DNA of 64,000 bases from Pedobacter sp. MC2016-24 (GCF_015223055.1 NZ_JADFBX010000018.1:57328-121327); one strand, 5' to 3'. Counted from the stretch's first letter, positions 50,328 to 60,004 are shown. Notes: generated from the letters alone by a model not told the origin. A program made the numbers and translations.

Positions 50328-51497
50328 CTATTTGGCTACTGAAAATTTATAAATGGATACCGAACGATAAACTGCTCCGGGTTTAAGTATTGTTGTTGGA
50401 AAGGATGGTTGATTGGGACTATCTGGAAAATGCTGGGTCTCCAGGGCAAATGCAGTTCTAAAATCGTCCTGATGCTGGCCTTTCATCCTATTTTTACCCT
50501 GCATAAAATTCCCGCTGTAAAACTGCAGACCGGGTTGATCTGTATAAACATGCATTTCAATTCCAGTTTGGTCCCCGGTAACGACGGCAACAGCCTGATC
50601 CGTTTTGTGCGGATTCAGGACGAAATTATGGTCATAACCTTTCCCATATTTCAACTGTACATTGGCTGTATTAATGGCTTTACCTATGGTTTTAGCTTGT
50701 GTAAAATCAAAAGGTGTACCCTTTACCTCCTCAATTTTACCAGTTGGTATCAACGTAGAATCAACAGGAGTATATTGGTCGGCATCGATTTTAACCAGGT
50801 GGTTCAGGATACTTCCACTCTGAGCACCATTGAGATTGAAAAAAGCATGGTTGGTCAGGTTTACCACCGTATTTTTATCGGTCACTGCTTCATAGCTGAT
50901 TTTAAGTGCATTTTCATTGGTTAGGGCATAAGTAACTTTAACCTGTAGATTGCCTGGAAAACCTTCTTCCATATCTTTTGAAAGGTAAGTCAGTTCCAAG
51001 GTCTGCCCATCAGTTTGCTTGGCATCCCATACCACATCCTGATAACCTTTTTTTCCGCCATGCAAAGTATTTGGTCCGTTATTGGTAAACAAGGCATATG
51101 ATTTGCCGTCCAAATGGAACAATCCTTTTGCAATCCGATTGCCATAACGGCCAATGGTAGCACCAAAATAAGGCTCCGTTGATTTCTGATAGCCTTCAAT
51201 AGCTGCAAAACCTGCAACCACATCTACCGGATTACCGGCTTTGTCCGGCACAAATAATCCAACCAAACGGCCCCCAAAGTTGGTGATCATTGCTTTTAAA
51301 CCGCTGCTATTTTTCAGCGTAAACAAATGCACAGCTTTACCAGCTATATTTTTTTCAAAAGCTTTTGCTGAAATGCTTACGGTATCAGCATGTACTTGCA
51401 CTTTTACCTCTTTCTGCGTCGTTGAGTTACAGGAAGCTGCCAAAAGCAGGCTTCCTGTAAACAAAGGTGTAATTATCTTTTTTAAATGCCCTTCCAT
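50328..51497 (-). CDS. secreted aldose 1-epimerase (galactose mutarotase), lipoprotein
   Basis: Interconverts the alpha and beta anomers of aldoses released by glycosidases, so that transporters and kinases get the right form. 389 residues; a lipoprotein signal (GSLLLAASCNS) places it in the periplasm or at the membrane, unlike cytosolic GalM. Family motifs: ITNFGGRLVGLFVPD, ATIGRYGNRIAKG, GPNTLHGGKKGY, VNLTNHAFFNLNG with the catalytic His, and FALETQHFPDSPNQPSFP near the catalytic Glu. Start ATG at MEGHLKKI immediately follows the stop of the upstream gene (no gap), a sign of one operon with the glutaminase-fold and GH2 genes. Confidence 0.93.
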   Translation of the reverse strand: MEGHLKKIITPLFTGSLLLAASCNSTTQKEVKVQVHADTVSISAKAFEKNIAGKAVHLFTLKNSSGLKAMITNFGGRLVGLFVPDKAGNPVDVVAGFAAIEGYQKSTEPYFGATIGRYGNRIAKGLFHLDGKSYALFTNNGPNTLHGGKKGYQDVVWDAKQTDGQTLELTYLSKDMEEGFPGNLQVKVTYALTNENALKISYEAVTDKNTVVNLTNHAFFNLNGAQSGSILNHLVKIDADQYTPVDSTLIPTGKIEEVKGTPFDFTQAKTIGKAINTANVQLKYGKGYDHNFVLNPHKTDQAVAVVTGDQTGIEMHVYTDQPGLQFYSGNFMQGKNRMKGQHQDDFRTAFALETQHFPDSPNQPSFPTTILKPGAVYRSVSIYKFSVAK

Positions 51498-53960
51498 TTA
51501 TCTGTTATTTAGGATGTAGTCCAATAATTTAATGGCATAACCGCCCACAACGCTACGTGCCTGGAATCCGGCTTGTTTGCCATTGGTTGTTTCATGCCAG
51601 TCGCTTAAGGGAACGCGGTCAGTCGTTTCTATAGCAAACTGATAAACCGGATCTACCAGTTTATTGAAATCAGATCGGTTATCTGCAAGGGTTGCAGTCC
51701 AGATGATCCAGTCAGATTTGGTGTACGTTCGGCGACTGTCCAATGGCAAACCAAACTTCTGCTGCTTGTTGAGGTAGAAACTGATTTCCTTCTGATAAAC
51801 CGCTTTCGGGAAAATATCCAGATTCAATATTTTATCCCAAACGAGGTTGTATTTCTGGCTCCAGGTGTCTTTATGATCAAATGTTAGTGCAAAATGATCT
51901 CCTGCATCAGCCATCTGAATCCATTTTTGAGCCATCTCCCTGGCCATATTCTTATATTTTACAGCAATATCCTGTTTGCCCAATTTTTCTGCCAGCATTG
52001 CATAGCTACCCAATGCCACAATAGCTTTAACAGATAAATTGGTATTGCGGGCAAGATGACCTGCAAAATCGTCTGTACACAATTGGTTGGCCGGATCAAA
52101 ACCTGATTTACTGAGATAATCAGCCCAGATGCTTAAAGTTTCCCAATGTTTTTTTGCATAATCTGCATGGCCTTCAACTCTGGCAATTGCCGCTGTAAGA
52201 ATAATCATGTTTCCAGACTCTTCTACAGGCATATCTTCACCATAAGTCTGTCCGTTTGCTATTGGATAAGTTCCCAGATCATGCGCTGCAAAGGGCTTGG
52301 TCCATTTTCCACTTTCACTATAGTGAAAAATCCCGTTCAACATCCCTTTTAAAAGTTCGGGATTGTAAACCAGGAATAAAGGAGCTGAAGGATAAGTCAC
52401 ATCCACAGTATTGATAGAGCCGTTACTGAAGTTTTCTTTAGACATGAAGAGGAGTTCGCCCTCTGGACTTTTCACCAGTTTGTGGGCAGAAATGGCTTGC
52501 CTGTAAGCGAGAACACAAAGCCTGGCATATTTTTCACCGCCAGCTTCCACTGCCTTTTTGTACATGGCATCGTCAAAATCATCACTTTTTCTAATCAACT
52601 GGGTGTAGCTATTCGCTGCCTTCAGCAGTTCGCTTTCAAATGATTTGGATCCATCTGCGTTCCAGAAGGCTTTTAAGTTTTTTCCAAAATATTGAATCGA
52701 TTCCAGATCGTCATAGCCCAGCATTACAAATTGCTGTTTTGCGCTGGCACCAACCTGACCAAAAGAAAGGACCGTACTTAGCGACAATTTGGTTCCAACA
52801 GCACTTTGATGCTTAGCCATCTGATCGGACTTGACAAAATCAGCAACTGCAGTTTTTGAAGAAACCACATACTGAACAGCCTTAACCGATGACGGAACAG
52901 CCACATACATATATCCCCAATCAATGCGGATATCGTCACCTTTCTTTTTCAGAACAGGTTGATCTACAGTCCCTGCCCGAATTACAGATAATCCGGCTGC
53001 CTTTACAGGCTCCACCTTGATCCGCTGTGCTGTAGCATTCAATGCAATGTTTGTAGCGGCATTAAAAAGCACTTCTACCTGATGCAATTTCTTATCATTT
53101 GACTTTACGGCGTAAGAGATATAGGAAACTGGTCTGGAAACCAGATTCAAATCATCCATGAGCAATGGAGAACTGAAAGTTAAAGCCAGATCTACTCCCC
53201 CCGCGGTAAAATCATACTTGGTTTGCGTAGCTGTAATCTTTACACTTTTTTGCTGTGCCAGCGCTATTCCTGTTGTCGCCGCTGCGCTGGAAATTAATCC
53301 AGCATCCAGCCAGGCCCCGCCGGCAGTGTTTTTAATGTGAACAGCCAATACATTTTCGCCTTTTTTAAGACTTTTCAACCCAGTTTCATTAATGGGAATA
53401 TAGGAAAAATGATTACTCGTCCAGCCAATCTTGCTATAAATCAGGTTACCATTTAAAAAAACCTCCACATTATCGTCGTGACTGAGTTTTAAGGTCAGGT
53501 CTTTCAATACCGGATTGCTCAGTTCAAACGTTCTTCTTACCCAGAGTTCTTTGCTGGTCCAGGCAGTTGTTGCACCGGCATCAACATCCCCAAAAGGAGC
53601 AGCAGCAGATTTCCATCCGGTAGCATTAAATTCAAGGCTCTTCCAATTGGCTGCTGGCGCAGATTCAGTATAGCTAAACTTATAATCAGCATCGTCTGAT
53701 GTTGGGAGTACCTCGATGTAAGGCTTTTCTGTTGCACCTAAAAAGTTATAGGCAACACCATCTACTTTGATGATGCCGGTTAATGCCTGGGCCGCGCCTG
53801 TCCAGTGTTTGGTTACGGATTGGTTCAACTGGTCGGTGGCAGACCAGATGCTGAAATAAGGATCGTGCGTGATCAGCGGATATGATGGTGCAATGCGTTC
53901 CTGAGCGGAGGCACTGACCAGCATGGCCGACAAGCCGACGGCAAAAAGTAATTGTTTCAT
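51498..53960 (-). CDS. glutaminase-A-like secreted protein (DUF4964/5127/4965/1793) with inserted jelly-roll domain
   Basis: 820 residues; signal peptide ends LVSASAQE. The N-terminal APSYPLITHDPYFSIWSATD, the central region and the C-terminal (alpha/alpha)6 barrel (TDDFAGHLARNTNLSVKAIV, YNLVWDKILNLDIFPKAVYQ, GLPLDSRRTYTKSDWIIWTA, VVGGYAIKLLDYILNNR) match the family named after fungal glutaminase A. Between about 95 and 225 there is an extra galactose-binding-like jelly roll (WKSLEFNATGWKSAAAPFGD, NVEVFLNGNLIYSK-type strand), a carbohydrate-binding fold. Bacterial members are widespread in glycan loci and their substrate is mostly unknown; a glycosidase-like role is more likely here than glutamine hydrolysis. 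Operon with GH2 and the epimerase. Confidence 0.85.
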   Translation of the reverse strand: MKQLLFAVGLSAMLVSASAQERIAPSYPLITHDPYFSIWSATDQLNQSVTKHWTGAAQALTGIIKVDGVAYNFLGATEKPYIEVLPTSDDADYKFSYTESAPAANWKSLEFNATGWKSAAAPFGDVDAGATTAWTSKELWVRRTFELSNPVLKDLTLKLSHDDNVEVFLNGNLIYSKIGWTSNHFSYIPINETGLKSLKKGENVLAVHIKNTAGGAWLDAGLISSAAATTGIALAQQKSVKITATQTKYDFTAGGVDLALTFSSPLLMDDLNLVSRPVSYISYAVKSNDKKLHQVEVLFNAATNIALNATAQRIKVEPVKAAGLSVIRAGTVDQPVLKKKGDDIRIDWGYMYVAVPSSVKAVQYVVSSKTAVADFVKSDQMAKHQSAVGTKLSLSTVLSFGQVGASAKQQFVMLGYDDLESIQYFGKNLKAFWNADGSKSFESELLKAANSYTQLIRKSDDFDDAMYKKAVEAGGEKYARLCVLAYRQAISAHKLVKSPEGELLFMSKENFSNGSINTVDVTYPSAPLFLVYNPELLKGMLNGIFHYSESGKWTKPFAAHDLGTYPIANGQTYGEDMPVEESGNMIILTAAIARVEGHADYAKKHWETLSIWADYLSKSGFDPANQLCTDDFAGHLARNTNLSVKAIVALGSYAMLAEKLGKQDIAVKYKNMAREMAQKWIQMADAGDHFALTFDHKDTWSQKYNLVWDKILNLDIFPKAVYQKEISFYLNKQQKFGLPLDSRRTYTKSDWIIWTATLADNRSDFNKLVDPVYQFAIETTDRVPLSDWHETTNGKQAGFQARSVVGGYAIKLLDYILNNR

Positions 53961-53995
53961 GATATATAACAGGTTTATTTGTGTGTCTTTTTAAA

Positions 53996-55831
53996 TCAAG
54001 GGGCCGAAATCAGATATAGTTTGTCGTTAATGCTTTTAATTTTCAGCGCAGGCACCTTGAGTATTCTGTCATAGGTCATCAGACCATTGGTTTCTTGCTC
54101 CACATCCGTTGTCTGGGTGTATACAGCAGCAGATAAACCACTTTTAATTAGGCCTTCCATCGTATGGATAAATGAGGCATATTTATCAAATAAAGCGTCG
54201 GCAGTTTTGAAAGACTGGTAACCCCAATTGTCTTTATCCTTCCAGGTATGTCCTGTAACCGGCAATCCCAAACCACCGTATTCACCCAAAACAAGGGCGT
54301 GGCTGGCGCCAAACAGATCTGGCCTTGGCATTTTGGGATCCGGATAATGATGTAAGTCGACCAAGTCTCCGGTAATCACATGATTGCCCCCGCTTGCACT
54401 ATTGACCAGTCGGGAAGGGTCTTTTTTCTTTGTCCATTCCGCTATTTCCTTCGTTTTAAACTGGCCCCAGGCCTCATTGAAAGGTGTCCACACGACAATA
54501 GAAGGAAAGTTATAAAGATCCTCCATAATTTTATTCCATTCTTTACGGTAAATGGCTTCCGATTCCGGACTGCGGTTTTTATCGGTACCGCCCATAATGC
54601 CCAGATTAGGTTCCCAATGATTTCCAAGATCGCCGCTTGGCATATCCTGCCATACCAGCATCCCCAGTTTATCACATGCATAATACCATCTTGCGGGTTC
54701 TACTTTAATGTGTTTTCGAATCATGTTAAAACCCATTTCTTTGGTTTTTAGGATGTCAAAAATTAAAGCTTCCTCCGTCGGGGCTGTATATAGGCCGTCC
54801 GGCCACCATCCCTGGTCCAATGGCCCGTACTGAAATACAAATTCATTATTTAGCAACATACGTTGTATGCCATTCTCATCTGCAGCCATTGATGATTTAC
54901 GCATCGCAAAATAGCTTCCCACTTCGTCAATGACTTTTCCGCCACGAATCAATGCGATTTTAAGATCGTATAAAAAAGGCGTTTTGGTCGACCATAATTT
55001 TGGGTTCGTTATCTTAAGTATACCTTCCGCATCAATACCTGTTTCTTTTTCCAAAACAATATTTTCACCATCTAAGACTATGATTTTGAGCTTATCTCCA
55101 GCCTGCGCAGCTGCTACATTTGCAGATATGGCAACCGTCCGGGCATCAATATCCGGGGTATGCCTGGTAGAAACAATATGAGTTTTAGGAACGCTTTCCA
55201 GCCAGACCGTTTGCCAGATCCCTGTAACAGGTGTATACCAAATCCCTTGGGGCTTATTTAACTGCTTACCCCTGGGCTGAGGGCCATCATCTGTAGGATC
55301 CCAGACACGGACCTTGATTTCCTGAGCCGGACCCTTTTTCAATAGGTTTGTGATGTTAAAAGTGAAAGGATCAAAACCGCCTTCGTGTTTACCGGCACTT
55401 TTTCCATTTACAAAAATTTCCGCCTGCCAGTCTACTGCACCAAAATGTAAGAGTACATCCTGATGACGCATAGTAACAGGAACCGTAATTGTATTTTTGT
55501 ACCACAAAACCTGATCCTTTCCTACTTGCTTTCCAACACCAGAGAGCGCCGACTCTACGGCAAAAGGGACAAGAATATTACCTTGATAAACAACTGGCTC
55601 ATTTTGAGTTTTTGGAACAATGGCATAGCTCCATAATCCGTTAAGATTTTTCCAGTTTTGAGTTCGTACCAATTGAGGTCGGGGATAATCCGGCAATGTA
55701 GCTTTAGGATCAACTTTTTCTGCCCATGGCGTCACGATCTTATCTCTGATTAGCGCCCATTTTTGCTGCTGTGCATTTAAAGAGCCATAACCTAACATAA
55801 GAAACAGTATGCCGGAGAGAATTTTGTTCAT
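53996..55831 (-). CDS. GH2 family glycosidase, secreted
   Basis: Start chosen at MNKILSGILFLMLGYGSLNA, which gives a signal peptide; the longer reading adds nine residues before it. 611 residues. Domains: sugar-binding jelly roll (LHFGAVDWQAEIFVNGKSAG, GGFDPFTFNITNLL), immunoglobulin-like domain (about 215-305), TIM barrel with acid/base Glu in VVWTPFNEAWGQF and nucleophile Glu in LVLGEYGGLGLP. GH2 covers beta-galactosidases, beta-mannosidases, beta-glucuronidases and others; the subgroup (PRPQLVRTQNWKNLNGLWSY) is common in Bacteroidota and its substrate cannot be read from sequence. It is the first gene of the second glycan operon. Confidence 0.92.
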   Translation of the reverse strand: MNKILSGILFLMLGYGSLNAQQQKWALIRDKIVTPWAEKVDPKATLPDYPRPQLVRTQNWKNLNGLWSYAIVPKTQNEPVVYQGNILVPFAVESALSGVGKQVGKDQVLWYKNTITVPVTMRHQDVLLHFGAVDWQAEIFVNGKSAGKHEGGFDPFTFNITNLLKKGPAQEIKVRVWDPTDDGPQPRGKQLNKPQGIWYTPVTGIWQTVWLESVPKTHIVSTRHTPDIDARTVAISANVAAAQAGDKLKIIVLDGENIVLEKETGIDAEGILKITNPKLWSTKTPFLYDLKIALIRGGKVIDEVGSYFAMRKSSMAADENGIQRMLLNNEFVFQYGPLDQGWWPDGLYTAPTEEALIFDILKTKEMGFNMIRKHIKVEPARWYYACDKLGMLVWQDMPSGDLGNHWEPNLGIMGGTDKNRSPESEAIYRKEWNKIMEDLYNFPSIVVWTPFNEAWGQFKTKEIAEWTKKKDPSRLVNSASGGNHVITGDLVDLHHYPDPKMPRPDLFGASHALVLGEYGGLGLPVTGHTWKDKDNWGYQSFKTADALFDKYASFIHTMEGLIKSGLSAAVYTQTTDVEQETNGLMTYDRILKVPALKIKSINDKLYLISAP

Positions 55832-55948
55832 AACGTTTAATTTGGTTAATACTGCCAAACAAAAAAGAACCGATTGTTTTAACAGAAATCAAATATTGGA
55901 TTTTTAGGTTAAGATCGCTCTACAATTTTGTATCATAATTTCCTCAAT

Positions 55949-55976
55949 CTGTCTCTATTTAACTGAGTTGAGACAG
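55949..55976. promoter_or_regulatory. inverted repeat CTGTCTC/GAGACAG upstream of the GH2 operon, candidate regulator site
   Basis: CTGTCTC (55949-55955) and GAGACAG (55970-55976) are perfect 7-bp complements whose starts are 21 bp apart. The right arm read on the minus strand is CTGTCTCAAC, nine of ten bases equal to the repeat before the sensor-kinase gene. It lies between the divergent GH2 and apbE genes. A shared AraC-type regulator is a possibility. Confidence 0.35.
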
Positions 55977-56042
55977 CTGGAACAGCGCATGAAGAAATCT
56001 GATGATTGCTTAAACAAAAGGAAACATCAGGTCCGGAATTCT

Positions 56043-57083
56043 ATGTATTTTTGTCCATTAAAACCCATTTGTTTGAAAGCGATTTTACCTGTTTTAGCCC
56101 TTTTTTTAACCATTTCAGGTAGCGCCCAGACACTACGTAAACGAACAACCTTACTGATGGGAAGCCGTTTTGACATCAGCATATCAGCCAGGGACAGCCT
56201 GACGGCGGAGCAGTGTATTGATACTGTAATTGCAGAAATCAGCAGGATTGAAAACCTGATCTCTGATTGGAAGTCAGATTCCCAAATCTCAGAAGTGAAT
56301 GAAAATGCGGGAATACGACCGGTAAAGGTGGATAAAGAAGTATTTGAACTGACCAAACGCGCACTGCATTTATCGAAAATCAGCCATGGCGCATTTGACG
56401 TCAGTTTTGCCGCAATGGACAGGATCTGGAAGTTTGATGGCTCTATGACCGAAATGCCCGGTCCAGAACAAATTAAAAGATCAGTAGAAAAAATCGGATA
56501 CAAGCACATCATTCTTGATAGCCTGAACGGCACAATTTATCTGGAAAGAAAAGGCATGAAAATTGGCTTTGGTGCACTCGGTGAGGGATACGCTGCAGAT
56601 CAATGCAGGGCAGTGATGATCAAAAAGGGCATTCCAGCTGGCATTGTAAATGGCTCCGGCGATATGAGTACCTGGGGAAAACAACCTGACGGGAAAAACT
56701 GGTCTGTCGCAATCACCAATCCTTTTCATAAGGACAAATTTTTCGCACTGGTTCCACTGCCCGTCAATTCGGCTATAGTGACCTCGGGCAGCTATGAAAA
56801 ATTCGTTATTTTCAATGGTACCAGGTATTCACACATCATTAATCCCGTTACAGGATATCCGGCAACAGGTTTATGTAGTGTAACTGTTATTGGTCCAAGT
56901 GCCGAAATGGCTAACGGATTTAGCACCACCATAATGGTGCTCGGCCAGGAAGCCGGATTAAAACTCCTTAAAAACTTTCCTGAATTTAGATGCATCCTGT
57001 TCACAGATACCGGAAAATTCATCTCCTCAGATAACCTAAGCAAAAAAACAATAAAATCCTGGCAAGCGAACCGTCCCAAGTAA
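56043..57083 (+). CDS. apbE: FAD:protein FMN transferase (ApbE family)
   Basis: Attaches FMN from FAD covalently to a Thr or Ser in extracytoplasmic proteins. The start is placed at MYFCPLKPICLKAILPVLAL, giving a signal peptide that ends near SGSAQ; upstream in-frame TTG and ATG codons would only lengthen the N-terminus. Family motifs: LMGSRFDISI, GAFDVSFAAMDRIWKF, KIGFGALGEGYAADQC, GIVNGSGDMSTWGKQPDGK, SGSYEKF and SHIINPVTGYPATG. 346 residues, normal length. Its likely substrate, a DUF2271 protein with a T-G-A-S motif, and a PepSY electron carrier are encoded on the opposite strand; the stop codons of this gene and the PepSY gene are directly adjacent. Confidence 0.95.
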   Translation: MYFCPLKPICLKAILPVLALFLTISGSAQTLRKRTTLLMGSRFDISISARDSLTAEQCIDTVIAEISRIENLISDWKSDSQISEVNENAGIRPVKVDKEVFELTKRALHLSKISHGAFDVSFAAMDRIWKFDGSMTEMPGPEQIKRSVEKIGYKHIILDSLNGTIYLERKGMKIGFGALGEGYAADQCRAVMIKKGIPAGIVNGSGDMSTWGKQPDGKNWSVAITNPFHKDKFFALVPLPVNSAIVTSGSYEKFVIFNGTRYSHIINPVTGYPATGLCSVTVIGPSAEMANGFSTTIMVLGQEAGLKLLKNFPEFRCILFTDTGKFISSDNLSKKTIKSWQANRPK

Positions 57084-59279
57084 TCAATAACAATCCATTA
57101 ATATTTGCCCGCTGGATTGATAATGGCTAATACCCCTATTTTCATTTTGCTGACACAACTCATCCAGCAGGGAAATTACATTGTTCTGCATAGCCAGCGC
57201 TCCACAGATCATGATGACACCACCTCCCTGAAGCGTACTGTAAATAAAATCAGCATCTCTGGCAAGCAAATCCTTTACATATTGCCGCTCACCCTCACGG
57301 GAATAAGCAACAGATATCCGACTAAGCTTCTTAGCTTCCGTATTTTCCAGAATCTGCGCTTCATATAATTCAAAAGACTTCTTCGACCTGAAACCACAGT
57401 ATAAATGGCATGCTCTGCCTTTTGTATTTTGATCCAGCATGCCTAAAAATGGTGCGATACCCGTACCGTTCGAAATCATGATCACAGTCTTTCCTTGCTT
57501 GGGGAAATGAAAATGTCTATTGGATACAATACCTGCTTGCAGCGTTTCCCCCACGCCCATATGATGTAAGTACTCAGATCCTAAACCACCAGGGTGCAAC
57601 TTAACGCTCAATTGTATCCCACCATTCACCTTACCTATAGAATACAATCGTTCGCGATGATCATTGGCCGGATAAATGGCCAGCAAATCACCCGAAGTAA
57701 ATCCACGATTGCTTTTGCTGCTTAACCGGATTAAAAATGCCGCCTCATCCTGAACAGATTTTGTTTTCTCCACTACCGTAAATGTTTTCATCCGAATAGG
57801 GCGCTGATCAATGACATTGGGTAATAGTGTAAGTTGTAGATCATGCTTTTGCGACCAGGTATTGGCCCAGTTGCTAAATTCCACGGGCGACTTGTCATTA
57901 ACCGTATGAATTTCCAGTAAAGGGCTTGCCCATGGTTGCTGCGACAAGAGATTGTTTAGCTCATGGGCAAACTTACAGAAGTCGGGATAAGCATGGGAAC
58001 CAAAGCCGACTACAGAAAAATCTATGGCATTGGGTTGTTCAATTTCAGTGATCAATTGCTTAACCTTTGTCGCATTTGCAGGTGCCTCGCCCAAACCGTA
58101 TGTAGCGGTAAACACCAAAAAATGTTTAGCCTTAGAAAAAGCCTGATAGTTATTCAGTTCAGTCAGATAAGCCGTTTTTCCGTTTTTAATCAATTGCTGA
58201 TATATCGAACTTGCAAAACTGAAAGTTGCCCCGTTCTCTGAACCCACCAACAGGATAAACTCACATGCGTCGGCATTCCATTTATTTTTAACCCGGCTGG
58301 CACGCCGCCTTAGGGTCATTACAAACCCCGAATAAATAAAGAAAAGGATATTTCCAGCTGCGACAGCCAATACCAGGGCCCAGATTACATGGGTACGCCC
58401 TGTATGCAGATCAAGACTTAAGTTATTCCACAACGTTGCCCGATCATAAGTTTTTTCAGTAAGCACATCTCCTGTAAGCTGATTTATAGTCATTTCCCTA
58501 TCAGATAATTTCAGCAGAAAATAATCCTCAACATCTTCAGAAAAAGGAAAATCGATGGATTGTACTGCTGATAAAGATATTTGATTGAATACCTTAAAGT
58601 CTGCTAGCTTAAGCACGGGTTTTGACCTAAGTTTATCAAAATCTATCTGATGAACCAGCTTTTTTTCCTTAATCCAGTCAAATCTTTTTAGCGACAAGAA
58701 AGTCCCGGTAATTGCGATAATTAAAATTGGCACCAATAACAAGCGTCCCAATACCACATGATAGTACTGTGCAAAATTATCCCTCGCGATTTTCGCAAAA
58801 AAGCGCTTGAAGCTCCGTTGACGCTGAACAATCAGAATGGTGCCTGAAATTGCGATCAGCAAAAGTAAGGAAGAAGTCAGTCCCACAAAAAAACGTCCCG
58901 TTTCATGTAAAAACAATGAACGGTGCAAAGTGGTCACCCATTGAAAAAATGCATTCTTTTCAGCAACTCGAGCCAATGGCTTTCCAGTTTCCGGATTGAC
59001 ATAATATTGCCCGGATTTACCATCTTTACCTGTGCCGTTAACTAGAACAAATTGATTGGCATCTACACTCAGTTCACTGATGTCGGTAAAATTATCTTTT
59101 AACACCGGAAGTACCTGTGCCAAATTAAGCTGGTCGATATTCCCCGTATTATAGGGTTGGATTTTTTCTGTTACCGGTTGAAAAGATAAAATGATACCAG
59201 TAACTGAAGCAAGGGCAATAAAAAGAAAGGAAGACACTGCCAACGCCAAGTGGCTATATCTCCAGACTGAAATGGTCAT
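57084..59279 (-). CDS. PepSY-TM / flavodoxin / ferredoxin-NADP reductase-like fusion protein
   Basis: 731 residues. N-terminal PepSY-associated membrane part with four helices (about 10-30, 133-152, 175-195, 300-322) and two periplasmic loops; then a flavodoxin-like domain (FILLVGSENGATFSFASSIY, FLVFTATYGLGEAPANATKV; about 340-480) and a CysJ-type reductase with FAD part (RERLYSIGKVNGGIQLSVKL) and NADPH part (MISNGTGIAPFLGMLDQNT). It can take electrons from NAD(P)H in the cytosol and pass them through the membrane, in this context to a flavinylated periplasmic protein. It starts 13 bp after the stop of the DUF2271 gene, so the two form an operon. Confidence 0.92.
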   Translation of the reverse strand: MTISVWRYSHLALAVSSFLFIALASVTGIILSFQPVTEKIQPYNTGNIDQLNLAQVLPVLKDNFTDISELSVDANQFVLVNGTGKDGKSGQYYVNPETGKPLARVAEKNAFFQWVTTLHRSLFLHETGRFFVGLTSSLLLLIAISGTILIVQRQRSFKRFFAKIARDNFAQYYHVVLGRLLLVPILIIAITGTFLSLKRFDWIKEKKLVHQIDFDKLRSKPVLKLADFKVFNQISLSAVQSIDFPFSEDVEDYFLLKLSDREMTINQLTGDVLTEKTYDRATLWNNLSLDLHTGRTHVIWALVLAVAAGNILFFIYSGFVMTLRRRASRVKNKWNADACEFILLVGSENGATFSFASSIYQQLIKNGKTAYLTELNNYQAFSKAKHFLVFTATYGLGEAPANATKVKQLITEIEQPNAIDFSVVGFGSHAYPDFCKFAHELNNLLSQQPWASPLLEIHTVNDKSPVEFSNWANTWSQKHDLQLTLLPNVIDQRPIRMKTFTVVEKTKSVQDEAAFLIRLSSKSNRGFTSGDLLAIYPANDHRERLYSIGKVNGGIQLSVKLHPGGLGSEYLHHMGVGETLQAGIVSNRHFHFPKQGKTVIMISNGTGIAPFLGMLDQNTKGRACHLYCGFRSKKSFELYEAQILENTEAKKLSRISVAYSREGERQYVKDLLARDADFIYSTLQGGGVIMICGALAMQNNVISLLDELCQQNENRGISHYQSSGQILMDCY

Positions 59280-59292
59280 GAAATGAATTTAT

Positions 59293-59778
59293 TTAATTTG
59301 GACTAAACCGAACATAACGAATATAACCTTTACCTTCAGTCTTAGCAGATAAACCTTCCGTAGTTAAAGGAATTTCCAAATCTTTCACATTATAAATTTT
59401 ATCCTCTACAGAAGTTTCAAAGCGCAGGGTATATCCCTTGTTAATCTTTGCATCTTCAATTTCGAGCACAGTCACACTGCGGTCGCCACCACTAACAGAC
59501 GCTCCGGTAATCGCGCTAATATTGGTTGGTTTCTTACTATAAAACTTATGCCATTCCTTCAAGTTCTTGTACCACTTCTTATCTGAGCCCATCACATATA
59601 AAGTTTTTTCATAAGCACCTTTACTGTCGACTAAAGAAACTACAATATAAGCACCCTCTCCCATGTAATTAGACATCTGTACCATGCATTTATATTTTGA
59701 GGTCTGAGCGGAAGAAGAAAACGGTTTCGAAATTAGCAGGGCTAAAACCAAGCAGATTTTATAAAAATTATTCATCAT
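59293..59778 (-). CDS. secreted DUF2271 protein with probable flavinylation motif
   Basis: Start set at the first ATG (MMNNFYKICLVLALLISKPF); a TTG upstream is less likely. 161 residues with a signal peptide ending near SSSAQ. DUF2271-type beta-sandwich: YKCMVQMSNYMGEGAYIVVS, LYVMGSDKKWYKNLKEWHKF. The segment NISAITGASVSGGDRSVTVL contains T-G-A-S, which corresponds to the (S/T)GA(S/T) signature at which ApbE attaches FMN. DUF2271 proteins are known to occur with ApbE and PepSY genes in extracytoplasmic redox clusters. I infer a periplasmic electron carrier; its final acceptor is not encoded here. Confidence 0.85.
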   Translation of the reverse strand: MMNNFYKICLVLALLISKPFSSSAQTSKYKCMVQMSNYMGEGAYIVVSLVDSKGAYEKTLYVMGSDKKWYKNLKEWHKFYSKKPTNISAITGASVSGGDRSVTVLEIEDAKINKGYTLRFETSVEDKIYNVKDLEIPLTTEGLSAKTEGKGYIRYVRFSPN

Positions 59779-60004
59779 ATTATTAATTCTTTGTCCAGCC
59801 AATCGACAAGAGATATTTTTGTTTTATGTGTATTTTCTACCGGATAGCACCGGAAGAACATGGCGCTAAATTAACAAGAATCAGTCTAAATAAATCACGT
59901 ATCTCAAAAATTATTATTCAAAACCCTGGTTTCCGAATCCACTCCGCAAGAACCGGGTGGTTTTATCTCCAGACATTCCTTAATTTTGAAGTAAATTCAT
60001 CCCG

